NCBI GenBank assembly: GCA_017469605.1
Contig: JAFUGB010000385.1
Coordinates: 1 to 5,470, forward strand
Source of the DNA: Clostridia bacterium
Lineage (GTDB): Bacteria; Bacillota; Clostridia; Christensenellales; Aristaeellaceae
DNA: 5,470 nucleotides
Direction of reading: 5' to 3'
Made by a program: the position numbers and the translations under genes. Positions 1 through 5,415 of this stretch are shown here, in pieces. Below the pieces are notes generated by a model, which was not told the DNA's origin, made no database searches, and saw nothing but the letters and a program-made list of their open reading frames with translations. Positions within the stretch are counted from its first letter, which is position 1. Each line of letters opens with the position of its first letter.

Positions 1-245
1 CGCTGTTGCTCCCGGTGGTGGAGGAAGAAGCGGTCGGTATGGAAATCAGCGATCAGGGCAAACACTCCATCGCCATTTTTTACACCTACGCCTTAGTGGG
101 CGTGGTGCTTGACTGGATCAGGATGGGGATGCAAATGTCTCCGGAGCAGGTCATGACCACCACCAGTGTTGTAATCGAAGGGGATATCAAGAATTCCCTG
201 AAAAACATGCAGCAATATGAAGCGGGAAAGACAAATGAGCTGTGA
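1..245 (+). CDS. TetR/AcrR-family regulator, C-terminal part only (5' partial)
   Basis: This reading frame is open from the left edge (first full codon at position 3) and stops with TGA at 243-245, so only about 80 C-terminal residues are present. The segment is helical and contains FYTYALVGVVLDWIRMGMQ followed by MSPEQV. That resembles the last helices of the TetR C-terminal ligand-binding and dimerisation domain, where an aromatic/Ala-rich helix leads into a Trp-containing helix and a 'SPEE'-like turn. The DNA-binding helix-turn-helix would lie upstream, outside the window, so the assignment rests on the C-terminal pattern alone. TTG at 6-8 is an internal codon, not a credible start. The gene converges on the DUF362 gene and shares a hairpin terminator with it, so nothing here suggests that it regulates its neighbours in the window. 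A different all-helical protein remains possible. Confidence 0.55.
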   Translation, partial: LLLPVVEEEAVGMEISDQGKHSIAIFYTYALVGVVLDWIRMGMQMSPEQVMTTTSVVIEGDIKNSLKNMQQYEAGKTNEL

Positions 246-256
246 TCAATCGCATC

Positions 257-302
257 AAACAGGCGGCCTTGCCAGAAATCCTGACAAGGCCGCCTGCCGT
301 TT
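257..302. terminator. Likely bidirectional intrinsic terminator between convergent genes
   Basis: A perfect 11-bp GC-rich stem pairs 261-271 (AGGCGGCCTTG) with 285-295. After a C/A mismatch, CAG at 273-275 can pair with CTG at 281-283, leaving a 5-nt loop. AAAC lies just outside the left arm (257-260), and GTTT ends the right side (299-302) after GCC, so each strand has a short T run after the hairpin. The site lies 12 bp past the stop of the plus-strand regulator and about 28 bp past the stop of the minus-strand DUF362 gene, as expected for a shared terminator. The T tracts are short, so efficiency is uncertain. Confidence 0.6.
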
Positions 303-329
303 ATCATGGTATTTTGCGCAGCTGGGAAA

Positions 330-1409
330 TCACTCGTTTTCCTGTGCGGCCGCTGCGGCGGCCATGGCCTCCAGGCGGCGCTTGGTCACGATGGGCAATT
401 CCACAAAGGGCTTCACGCCCTTTACGGCGTCGGCGGGCTGGATGCGCTGATCCGCATGATCGGTATCCAGCAGCAGGTAACGGTCGTTGCCCATGCCCAG
501 CTCCTTCATGTAGCTCAGCTGGCGCAGGCCGTGGCGGGTCTGGATGCGCTCGCGCAGGGCGGCGCCGTCGTTTTCGCTCAGGGCGAACACCAGATCGATG
601 CAGGCCTGATCCAGCGCCAGGATATCGGTGGAGGCCAGGATGCCCACGTTGGGCGTGACCACCTTTTCGGCCAGGCAGCCCGCGCAGTCGCAGTCCACGC
701 TCATGTTGCGCATCACGTTTACAAAGGTGATCTGCTTGCCAAAGTGATCAACGGTAGCTTTGGTGGATTCGGAAATGCGCTCCATCAGCTCTTCCTCGGC
801 AATGGTCCACATATCCTCCTCGCCACCCTTGCCGGCCAGGCGGGAATGAATGGCCGCCTTGCCGATGCGTCCATCGGCGCAGCCGATGCCGATGTTCTTG
901 TTGCTGCCGCCAAAGCCGCCCATGGTATGGCCCTTAAAGTGGGTCAGCACCAGCAGCGAATCGTAGGTGGGCAGCGTTTTGCCAACTGTCATATGGTCAA
1001 ACCACTTGCCGCCCTTGACCGGCAGGTCGGCGGTGCCGGTGCTGTCGGTAATGTCCACCGGGCAGAAGGTCCAGCCGTTCACTTCCAGCGTTTCCCGGTG
1101 CTGCTCGGTGGTATAGCGGTCGCCCACGTAGTAGGTGTTGGTTTCCACGATGTGCGCGTCCGGATAATCGGTTTTGACCAGGTTTTCCACCCACTCGTGG
1201 GGGATGATGTTGGGGCCGTACTTTTCGCCGGTATGCAGCTTAATGGCCACTTTGCCGCGGATATTGGCGTTGACGCGCTCCACCATTTTGCGCAGGCCCT
1301 CGGCGCTTAAGTCACGGGTGAAATACACAATGCTCTCGTTGCCGGTGCGCTGATCATAGGGAATATACTGATCGCCGCCGATACCGGGCACTTTTTTGAC
1401 TTCGCTCAT
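330..1409 (-). CDS. DUF362 domain-containing protein
   Basis: A 359-residue protein of the DUF362 family, whose biochemical role is not established. Family-like blocks are LTHFKGHTMGGFGGSNKNIG (about residues 155-174), the following GCADGRIGKAAIHS (176-189) and a GILASTDILALDQACIDL block (256-273). A Cys-x-Cys-x-x-Cys motif (C240, C242, C245, 'DCDCAGC') precedes the last block and C177 lies in the middle block. These could bind a metal or Fe-S cluster, but that is inference. It lacks the C-terminal CxxCxxCxxxCP ferredoxin domain found in many DUF362 proteins. No signal peptide or membrane segment is visible, so it is probably cytoplasmic. The C-terminus is a run of six alanines (350-355) and QENE. 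The ATG at 1409 is supported by AAGGAGGAA at 1416-1424. It follows mrp by 41 bp and is probably the last gene of the ppa-mrp operon. Confidence 0.85.
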   Translation of the reverse strand: MSEVKKVPGIGGDQYIPYDQRTGNESIVYFTRDLSAEGLRKMVERVNANIRGKVAIKLHTGEKYGPNIIPHEWVENLVKTDYPDAHIVETNTYYVGDRYTTEQHRETLEVNGWTFCPVDITDSTGTADLPVKGGKWFDHMTVGKTLPTYDSLLVLTHFKGHTMGGFGGSNKNIGIGCADGRIGKAAIHSRLAGKGGEEDMWTIAEEELMERISESTKATVDHFGKQITFVNVMRNMSVDCDCAGCLAEKVVTPNVGILASTDILALDQACIDLVFALSENDGAALRERIQTRHGLRQLSYMKELGMGNDRYLLLDTDHADQRIQPADAVKGVKPFVELPIVTKRRLEAMAAAAAAQENE

Positions 1410-1415
1410 GGGATG

Positions 1416-1424
1416 TTCCTCCTT
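1416..1424 (-). promoter_or_regulatory. Ribosome binding site of the DUF362 gene
   Basis: On the minus strand AAGGAGGAA lies 6 nt before the ATG at 1409-1407. It is a near-perfect Shine-Dalgarno sequence and fixes the start of the DUF362 gene. A TACAAT hexamer resembling a -10 element lies about 10 nt further upstream, but it has no recognisable -35 partner. Confidence 0.75.
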
Positions 1425-1450
1425 TATATACTCATTGTACCGGAAAACCC

Positions 1451-2284
1451 TTATTGCAGCAGCCCGGAAAGCTTTGCTACCAGGCCGTCCAGGCCGTCCT
1501 CCTCAGCCAGTTCAATGGCGCCGGCGTCCACGGCGGCGGCCAGCTTGGGATCGATGGGCAGGCGGCATATGGGAGAAATACCGTGCTTTTTGGCAATGTC
1601 GTCGGCATGGCTTTCACCAAAGATCCGGTGCACCTTGCCGCAGTCCGGGCAGCGGAAGGAGGCCATGTTTTCCACCAGCGCGATCACGGGAATGTTCATC
1701 ATATCGGCCATGTTCACGGCCTTTTCCACGATCATGCCCACCAGCTCCTGGGGCGTGGCCACCACCACGATGCCGTCCACCGGCAGGCTCTGGAACACGG
1801 TCAGCGGCACGTCGCCCGTTCCCGGAGGCATATCCACAAACATAAAGTCCACGTCGCCCCAGGCCACGTCGGTCCAAAACTGCTTCACCGCGCCGGCAAT
1901 GACCGGTCCGCGCCAGACGACGGGGTCGGTGTCGTTTTCCAGCAGCAGGTTCAGGCTCATGATCCGGATGCCGGTTTTGCTGGCGGCAGGCAGGATGCCG
2001 ATCTCGCTGGACAGCGCCTGCTCGTGGATGCCAAAGGCCCGGGGAATGGAAGGGCCGGTCATATCGGCGTCCAGGATGGCGGTTTTGTAGCCCTGGCGCT
2101 GGGCCAAAACGGCCAAAAGGCTGGTTACCATGCTTTTGCCTACGCCGCCCTTGCCGGATACCACGCCGATCAGCTTTTTAACATGGGTATATTCATTGGG
2201 TGTTTCGCGCAGGTCCTGGGGTGCGGTGCGTTCGGCGCAGGAGCTGCCGCAGGTGGAGCAGTCGTGGGTGCAGTTTTCGCTCAT
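1451..2284 (-). CDS. mrp: Mrp/NBP35-family iron-sulfur cluster carrier ATPase
   Basis: A 277-residue P-loop ATPase of the MinD/ParA class, Mrp/NBP35 branch. Members bind a labile [4Fe-4S] cluster at a dimer interface and pass it to target proteins. The deviant Walker A is GKGGVGKS (44-51) with its signature lysine, switch I is DADMTGPSIP (72-81) and Walker B/switch II is FVDMPPGTGD (149-158). The family's cluster-binding CxxC is CPDC (C212, C215), just after ENMASF. An extra N-terminal cysteine cluster, C5, C9, C12 and C16, recalls the ferredoxin-like N-terminus of NBP35 proteins and may hold a second cluster. The ATG at 2284 has AAGGAGA 7 nt upstream. The gene begins 12 bp after the pyrophosphatase stop and is followed by the DUF362 gene. 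Length and motifs are complete. The protein is cytoplasmic and its client proteins are unknown. Confidence 0.92.
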   Translation of the reverse strand: MSENCTHDCSTCGSSCAERTAPQDLRETPNEYTHVKKLIGVVSGKGGVGKSMVTSLLAVLAQRQGYKTAILDADMTGPSIPRAFGIHEQALSSEIGILPAASKTGIRIMSLNLLLENDTDPVVWRGPVIAGAVKQFWTDVAWGDVDFMFVDMPPGTGDVPLTVFQSLPVDGIVVVATPQELVGMIVEKAVNMADMMNIPVIALVENMASFRCPDCGKVHRIFGESHADDIAKKHGISPICRLPIDPKLAAAVDAGAIELAEEDGLDGLVAKLSGLLQ

Positions 2285-2296
2285 TTTCAGGTCTCC

Positions 2297-2830
2297 TTAT
2301 CGACAATATTTATCAACATAGGCGTCCAGACAGTGCCGGATCACTTCCCGGGCCTCCTCGGGCCCCTGCACCTCGTTTACCACGGTGGTCTTGTCCTCCA
2401 GGCTCTTGTACACCGTGAAAAAATGGCGCATTTCCTCAAAAATATGGGTGGGCAGATCGTGGATGCTGTGATAGTTATTGTAGGTGGGGTCGTTAAAGGG
2501 GATGGCGATGATCTTTTCATCCATCATTCCCTGGTCCTGCATATTGATAACCCCAATGGGATAGCAGCGCACCAGGCTCAGCGGCGCGATGGATTCGCTG
2601 GAGAGCACCAGCACGTCCAGCGGATCATGGTCGTCGGCGTAGGTGCGGGGAATCAGCCCGTAATTGGCAGGGTAATGGGTGGAGGTATACAGGATGCGGT
2701 CCAGGATGATATGGCCGGTTTCCTTGTCCAGCTCATACTTATTTTTGGATCCTTTTTCTATTTCAATCACGGCAATAAAGTCGTCGGGCGTAATGCGGTG
2801 CGGGCTGATATCGTGCCAGATGTTGGACAT
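2297..2830 (-). CDS. ppa: Inorganic pyrophosphatase, family I (soluble)
   Basis: A 177-residue family I pyrophosphatase (EC 3.6.1.1). It hydrolyses PPi to two phosphates in the cytoplasm and so pulls biosynthetic reactions forward. The metal-binding signature DDHDPLDVLV (66-75) carries D67, D69 and D72, corresponding to E. coli D65, D67 and D70. By alignment from memory with the E. coli enzyme, other active-site residues are also present: E23, K31, E33, R45, Y53, Y57, D99, D104, K106, and the Y141-K142 pair. The length matches bacterial family I enzymes, and no substitution suggests loss of activity. The ATG at 2830 has AAGAGGAGG at 2840-2848, 9 nt upstream. It is the first gene of the minus-strand cluster, divergent from the amino acid importer, with mrp starting 12 bp downstream. 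Family II (DHH) and membrane H+-pumping types are excluded by the motifs. Confidence 0.95.
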   Translation of the reverse strand: MSNIWHDISPHRITPDDFIAVIEIEKGSKNKYELDKETGHIILDRILYTSTHYPANYGLIPRTYADDHDPLDVLVLSSESIAPLSLVRCYPIGVINMQDQGMMDEKIIAIPFNDPTYNNYHSIHDLPTHIFEEMRHFFTVYKSLEDKTTVVNEVQGPEEAREVIRHCLDAYVDKYCR

Positions 2831-2863
2831 ACAATTCTGCCTCCTCTTGTATTGGATGATACC

Positions 2864-2892
2864 AGCATATCATGGTTTTGTCCGAAAAGCAA
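2864..2892 (-). promoter_or_regulatory. Candidate promoter of the ppa-mrp-DUF362 operon
   Basis: On the minus strand TTGCTT (2892-2887) is followed after 17 bp by TATGCT (2869-2864). A TG one base before the hexamer makes it an extended -10 (TGATATGCT). Initiation about 7 nt beyond would give a 5' leader of roughly 27 nt before the ppa ATG, which contains its ribosome binding site. The -35 is poor (3/6) and the call leans on the extended -10. A second arrangement, CGGACA (2884-2879), 17 bp, TGG-TATCAT (2861-2856), is also possible, but it would start transcription almost at the ribosome binding site. Confidence 0.4.
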
Positions 2893-2906
2893 TGAACATT
2901 TATAAT
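2878..2906 (+). promoter_or_regulatory. Candidate sigma-A promoter P1 toward the amino acid importer
   Basis: TTGTCC (2878-2883, 4/6 to TTGACA) is separated by exactly 17 bp from a perfect TATAAT (2901-2906). A transcript would begin near 2913 and carry a leader of about 159 nt before the binding-protein gene at 3072. The element overlaps the candidate ppa promoter on the opposite strand, and its -10 lies inside the left arm of the inverted repeat at 2891-2956. Confidence 0.45.
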
Positions 2907-2956
2907 GAAACGGTGCTGTTTTCGATATTTTGCATGGGAATTTATAAATATTCATT
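2891..2956. repeat. 15-bp inverted repeat in the divergent control region, possible regulator site
   Basis: AATGAACATTTATAA at 2891-2905 is matched at 14 of 15 positions by the reverse complement of TTATAAATATTCATT at 2942-2956, with 36 bp between the arms. The single difference is C/T at the seventh position. Read inward, both arms are AATGAAYATTTATAA, somewhat like the ArgR/AhrC operator pattern TGAAT-N4-ATTCA, although the second half of each is poor. The left arm covers the -10 of P1 and touches the -35 of the opposing candidate promoter. A regulator bound here could affect both operons. A chance AT-rich match is possible. Confidence 0.35.
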
Positions 2957-2983
2957 AAAACAAATGAAATACACAAGACTGCC

Positions 2984-3013
2984 TTGACGGGCGCTTGGGG
3001 GTTGTGGTATTCT
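2984..3013 (+). promoter_or_regulatory. Candidate sigma-A promoter P2, proximal to the binding-protein gene
   Basis: TTGACG (2984-2989, 5/6) is followed after 18 bp by TATTCT (3008-3013, 4/6). Transcription would begin around 3020, giving a leader of about 52 nt. That leader would contain a small perfect palindrome, GGAAAT-AGA-ATTTCC (3040-3054), directly before the ribosome binding site AAAGGAG (3056-3062). This promoter is better placed than P1 for a short leader but has a weaker -10. The two could act together. Confidence 0.4.
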
Positions 3014-3071
3014 TCATACATCTTTCCTATTGTTTGGAAGGAAATAGAATTTCCGAAAGGAGTGCGCTGTG

Positions 3072-3887
3072 ATGAAAAAGTTCCTGTCCCTGTTCCTTGT
3101 AGCAATGATGTTTGTAGGTGTCATGGCGCACCATGCCATGGCGGAGGATACCTCGGTGGCCGATATCCAGGCCAAGGGCACGCTGGTGCTGGGCCTGGAT
3201 GATACTTTCCCGCCCATGGGCTTCCGGGACGAAGATACCAATGAGATCGTGGGCTACGATATTGACCTAGCCAGGGAAGTGGCCGCCCGCCTGGGCGTTG
3301 AGTTGGTTTGCCAGCCCATTAGCTGGGAGGCCAAGGAGCTGGAGCTTTCCTCCGGCAATATTGACTGCATCTGGAACGGCCTGTCCATCACGGAGGAACG
3401 CCAGGAGAGCATGTCCATGTCCCTGCCCTATATGAACAACCAGATCGTCATGGTGGCCAAGGATTCTTCCGGCTTCGGGTCCATTGCCGATATGGCGGGC
3501 GCGGATATTGCCGTACAGAGCGATTCCTTCGCCCAGGAAGTGCTGGAAACCTATGAGCAGTATGCCGATTTCTACGCTTCGGTCAACGTGCTGGCCTATG
3601 ACGAGTACCTGACGGCCCTGATGGACCTGCAGCAGGGCGGCGTGGATGGCGTGCTGATTGACCTGGTGGTGGCGGAATATAAGATCGCCGGGCTGGGTGA
3701 TAACAGCCTGATCGTGATTGACAGCCTGGAGGATGACCTGTTTGGCGTAGGCTTCCGCAAGAGCGACGCGGCCCTGCGCGATCGGGTGAACGAGATCCTG
3801 ACCGAAATGGAAAGCGACGGCACCATTGCGCAGATCAGCGCCAAGTGGTTTGGCAAGAACATCTCCATCGTTGGCGCTGCCGAGTAA
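3072..3887 (+). CDS. Amino acid ABC transporter, extracellular substrate-binding protein (family 3)
   Basis: A 271-residue family 3 solute-binding protein that captures a polar amino acid and delivers it to the membrane complex. The N-terminus (residues 1-24) is a classical signal peptide: MKKF, a hydrophobic core, and HAMA before ED as a signal peptidase I site. There is no lipobox cysteine, so the mature protein is not predicted to be lipid-anchored. The family signature GYDIDLAREVAARL is at 61-74. Expected ligand contacts are R110 in SITEER (alpha-carboxylate) and D197 in VDGVLID (alpha-amine), with IWNG at 100-103. The C-terminal end (DGTIAQISAKWFG) is typical and the length is normal. 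Only two cysteines exist, C80 and C99. ATG 3072 lies 9 nt after AAAGGAG; a GTG one codon earlier at 3069 is an alternative. Substrate cannot be fixed from sequence; Arg, His, Gln or cystine are candidates. Confidence 0.93.
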   Translation: MKKFLSLFLVAMMFVGVMAHHAMAEDTSVADIQAKGTLVLGLDDTFPPMGFRDEDTNEIVGYDIDLAREVAARLGVELVCQPISWEAKELELSSGNIDCIWNGLSITEERQESMSMSLPYMNNQIVMVAKDSSGFGSIADMAGADIAVQSDSFAQEVLETYEQYADFYASVNVLAYDEYLTALMDLQQGGVDGVLIDLVVAEYKIAGLGDNSLIVIDSLEDDLFGVGFRKSDAALRDRVNEILTEMESDGTIAQISAKWFGKNISIVGAAE

Positions 3888-3900
3888 AAAACACGTTTTA

Positions 3901-3937
3901 AAACAATCGGGGGCCGGGCCTTGGCTCCCGATTGTTT
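3901..3937 (+). terminator. Intra-operonic hairpin after the binding-protein gene (partial terminator or mRNA stabiliser)
   Basis: AAACAATCGGG (3901-3911) pairs perfectly with CCCGATTGTTT (3927-3937). The stem continues inward with one G-U and three G-C pairs, giving about 15 bp with a 7-nt loop (3916-3922). The tail is TTTGTTCTG and A runs precede the stem. It lies 13 bp after the binding-protein stop and 24 bp before the permease ATG. Such hairpins often let binding-protein mRNA exceed permease mRNA, either by partial termination or by protecting the 3' end. That role here is inferred. Confidence 0.7.
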
Positions 3938-3944
3938 GTTCTGC

Positions 3945-3951
3945 AAAGGAG
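3945..3951 (+). promoter_or_regulatory. Ribosome binding site that fixes the permease start
   Basis: AAAGGAG lies 10 nt before ATG 3962. The same frame is open upstream to a TTG at 3932, but that codon lies inside the right arm of the hairpin and has no Shine-Dalgarno sequence. ATG 3962 is therefore the better start, and it gives a normal family length. Confidence 0.75.
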
Positions 3952-3961
3952 CATCCCCGCC

Positions 3962-4624
3962 ATGAAATACTTTAACAATCCCCAAAAGCTGTGGAACCTG
4001 GTGCAGATCCTGCTGCAGGGCCTGTCGGTCACCGTGCGCATTTTTGCCCTGACGCTGGTCCTTTCCATTCCGCTGGGCATGCTGGTGGCCCGGGGCCGCA
4101 TGAGCAGGCACGGCGTCCTGCGCGTTCCTATTTCCGCGTATATCTATGTGGTGCGCGGCACGCCGCTGATGCTGCAGGTGCTTTTTATTTATTTCTTCCT
4201 GCCCAGTGTCCTGCCTTTCAGCCTGAACCGCTTCAATGCCGCCATCGTGGCTTTTACCGTAAATTATGCCGCATACTTTGCCGAAATATTCCGCGGCGGC
4301 ATTCAGTCCATCCCCGTGGGCCAGTGGGAGGCGGGCCAGGTGCTGGGCATGACCCGCGCCCAGACCTTTTTTCGGGTAGTGCTGCCCCAGGTATGCAAGC
4401 GCGTGCTGCTGCCCGTGACCAACGAGGTGATCACGCTGGTGAAGGATACTGCCCTGGCCAGCACCATTGCCGTGACCGAGCTCATGAGCCTGGCCAAAAA
4501 GCACGTTTCCTCTTCTTCCTCCATTGAGCCCTACATCATCGCCATGATCATGTATCTGCTGCTCAACGGCGTTGCCGAGCAGCTTTGCCGGCTGGTGGAG
4601 CGCAAGCTCAGCTATTATCAGTGA
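3962..4624 (+). CDS. Polar amino acid ABC transporter, membrane permease (HisM/GlnP type)
   Basis: A 220-residue inner-membrane permease of the polar amino acid uptake family (HisMQ/GlnP). With no second permease gene in the operon, it probably forms a homodimer. It has several hydrophobic helices, roughly 15-43, 56-83, 91-110, 148-172 and 189-205. The family motif RGTPLMLQ is at 65-72. The cytoplasmic EAA loop, which docks on the ATPase, runs through RGGIQSIPVGQWEAGQVLGM and ends at LPQ (about 111-143), with E123, A124, G129, L141 and P142. KDTALAS follows at 161-167. A run of five serines (183-187) precedes the last helix; it is unusual-looking but lies in a variable loop. The gene sits 74 bp after the binding-protein gene, separated by a hairpin, and 12 bp before the ATPase gene. 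Permease motifs are complete; substrate specificity is not readable. Confidence 0.94.
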   Translation: MKYFNNPQKLWNLVQILLQGLSVTVRIFALTLVLSIPLGMLVARGRMSRHGVLRVPISAYIYVVRGTPLMLQVLFIYFFLPSVLPFSLNRFNAAIVAFTVNYAAYFAEIFRGGIQSIPVGQWEAGQVLGMTRAQTFFRVVLPQVCKRVLLPVTNEVITLVKDTALASTIAVTELMSLAKKHVSSSSSIEPYIIAMIMYLLLNGVAEQLCRLVERKLSYYQ

Positions 4625-4636
4625 GGAGGGGATGAC

Positions 4637-5362
4637 ATGCTGCAAGCCGTTCATGTTGTAAAGGGCTTTGAGGGCCTTTCGGTGCTGCGCGATATATCGC
4701 TCACCGTCCGCCAGGGCGAAACGGTGGCCATCATCGGCCGCAGCGGCTCGGGCAAAAGCACGCTGCTGCGCTGTCTCAATAATCTGGAGAAAATAGAAAA
4801 GGGCACCATCGAAATTGACGGCCAGCCGCTGGTGAAGGACGGCGTATACGCGCCGGACAAGGAGCTGCGCCGCCTGTGCCTCAAGATGGGCTATGTGTTT
4901 CAAAGCTTCAATCTGTTTCCCCATATGAGCGTGCTGCAAAATCTGACCGAGGCCCAATGCTGCGTGCTGAAGCGCGATAAAAAAAGCGCCCAGGCGTATG
5001 CCCGCGCGCTGCTCCAAAAGGTGGGGCTGGCCGATAAGGAAAACGCCTATCCCTTCCAGCTGTCCGGCGGCCAGCAGCAGCGCGTGGCCATTGCCCGGGC
5101 GCTGGCGCTGGATCCGGAGATCCTGTGCTTTGACGAGCCCACCAGCGCCTTGGATCCTGAGCTTACCCAGGAGGTGCTTTCGGTGATCCGCGGCCTGAAC
5201 GAGGAAGGGCGAACCATGATCGTGGTTACCCATGAAATGAATTTTGCCCGGGAGGTGGCCGACCGGGTGCTGTATATGGCCGAGGGCGTCGTCGTTGCCG
5301 AAGGCGCGCCCCAGGCGGTGTTTGACGATCCCCGGGTCAAAGCGTTTATCGGCAAGGAATAA
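4637..5362 (+). CDS. Polar amino acid ABC transporter, ATP-binding protein (HisP/GlnQ type)
   Basis: A 241-residue ABC ATPase of the HisP/GlnQ/ArtP type. It dimerises on the cytoplasmic face of the permease and couples ATP hydrolysis to amino acid import. Walker A is GRSGSGKST (34-42), the Q-loop glutamine is Q89 in VFQSFNLFPHMSV, the ABC signature is LSGGQQQR (142-149), Walker B is ILCFDEPTSALD (162-173) with catalytic E167, the D-loop follows, and the switch histidine is H199 in VVTHEM. All catalytic elements are intact. RCLNNLE after Walker A and FNLFPHM are characteristic of the amino acid importer subfamily. Length is typical, without the C-terminal ACT-like (NIL) domain of methionine importers. 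ATG 4637 has AGGAGG 7 nt upstream; that ribosome binding site overlaps the permease TGA stop, which suggests translational coupling. It is the last gene of the operon, followed by a terminator. Confidence 0.96.
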   Translation: MLQAVHVVKGFEGLSVLRDISLTVRQGETVAIIGRSGSGKSTLLRCLNNLEKIEKGTIEIDGQPLVKDGVYAPDKELRRLCLKMGYVFQSFNLFPHMSVLQNLTEAQCCVLKRDKKSAQAYARALLQKVGLADKENAYPFQLSGGQQQRVAIARALALDPEILCFDEPTSALDPELTQEVLSVIRGLNEEGRTMIVVTHEMNFAREVADRVLYMAEGVVVAEGAPQAVFDDPRVKAFIGKE

Positions 5363-5415
5363 CATACGCGCCGAAGCGTGGTTTATAAGGGGCGCGCTGC
5401 CCGGGAGCTGATCTT

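Noticed and set aside
306..1310. A 334-codon open frame on the plus strand opposite the DUF362 gene
   Set aside because: Same register effect as the other antisense frames. The DUF362 reading on the minus strand has recognisable family blocks and a near-perfect ribosome binding site.
1434..1440. A TACAAT -10-like hexamer on the minus strand between mrp and the DUF362 gene
   Set aside because: About 17 bp upstream lies CTGCTG rather than a -35-like hexamer, and the gap is only 41 bp. Read-through from the ppa promoter is the simpler explanation.
1454..2905. A 483-codon open frame on the plus strand opposite mrp and ppa
   Set aside because: It is in complementary codon register with both minus-strand genes and reads through their intergenic gap by chance. 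The product is low-complexity (Gly/His/Val-rich) and there is no ribosome binding site.
2892..2987. A 31-codon plus-strand ORF that could be a leader peptide for the importer
   Set aside because: It has no Shine-Dalgarno sequence, and its start lies upstream of the start point expected from P1, so that transcript would not contain it. No run of regulatory amino acid codons is present.
3047..3061. A CodY-box-like sequence, GAATTTCCGAAAGGA, at the binding-protein ribosome binding site
   Set aside because: It matches the AATTTTCWGAAAATT consensus at only 9 of 15 positions, and much of the match comes from the Shine-Dalgarno region itself.
3932..3961. A TTG start giving a permease 10 residues longer
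   Set aside because: The TTG is inside the right arm of the hairpin and lacks a ribosome binding site, whereas ATG 3962 has AAAGGAG 10 nt upstream.
3596..5365. A 589-codon open frame on the minus strand across the importer genes
   Set aside because: It lies in exact codon register opposite the permease and ATPase genes, so it stays open simply because those genes avoid TTA, CTA and TCA codons. Its product is His/Gln/Ala-rich, matches no family I recognise, and the opposite strand has intact, motif-complete genes.
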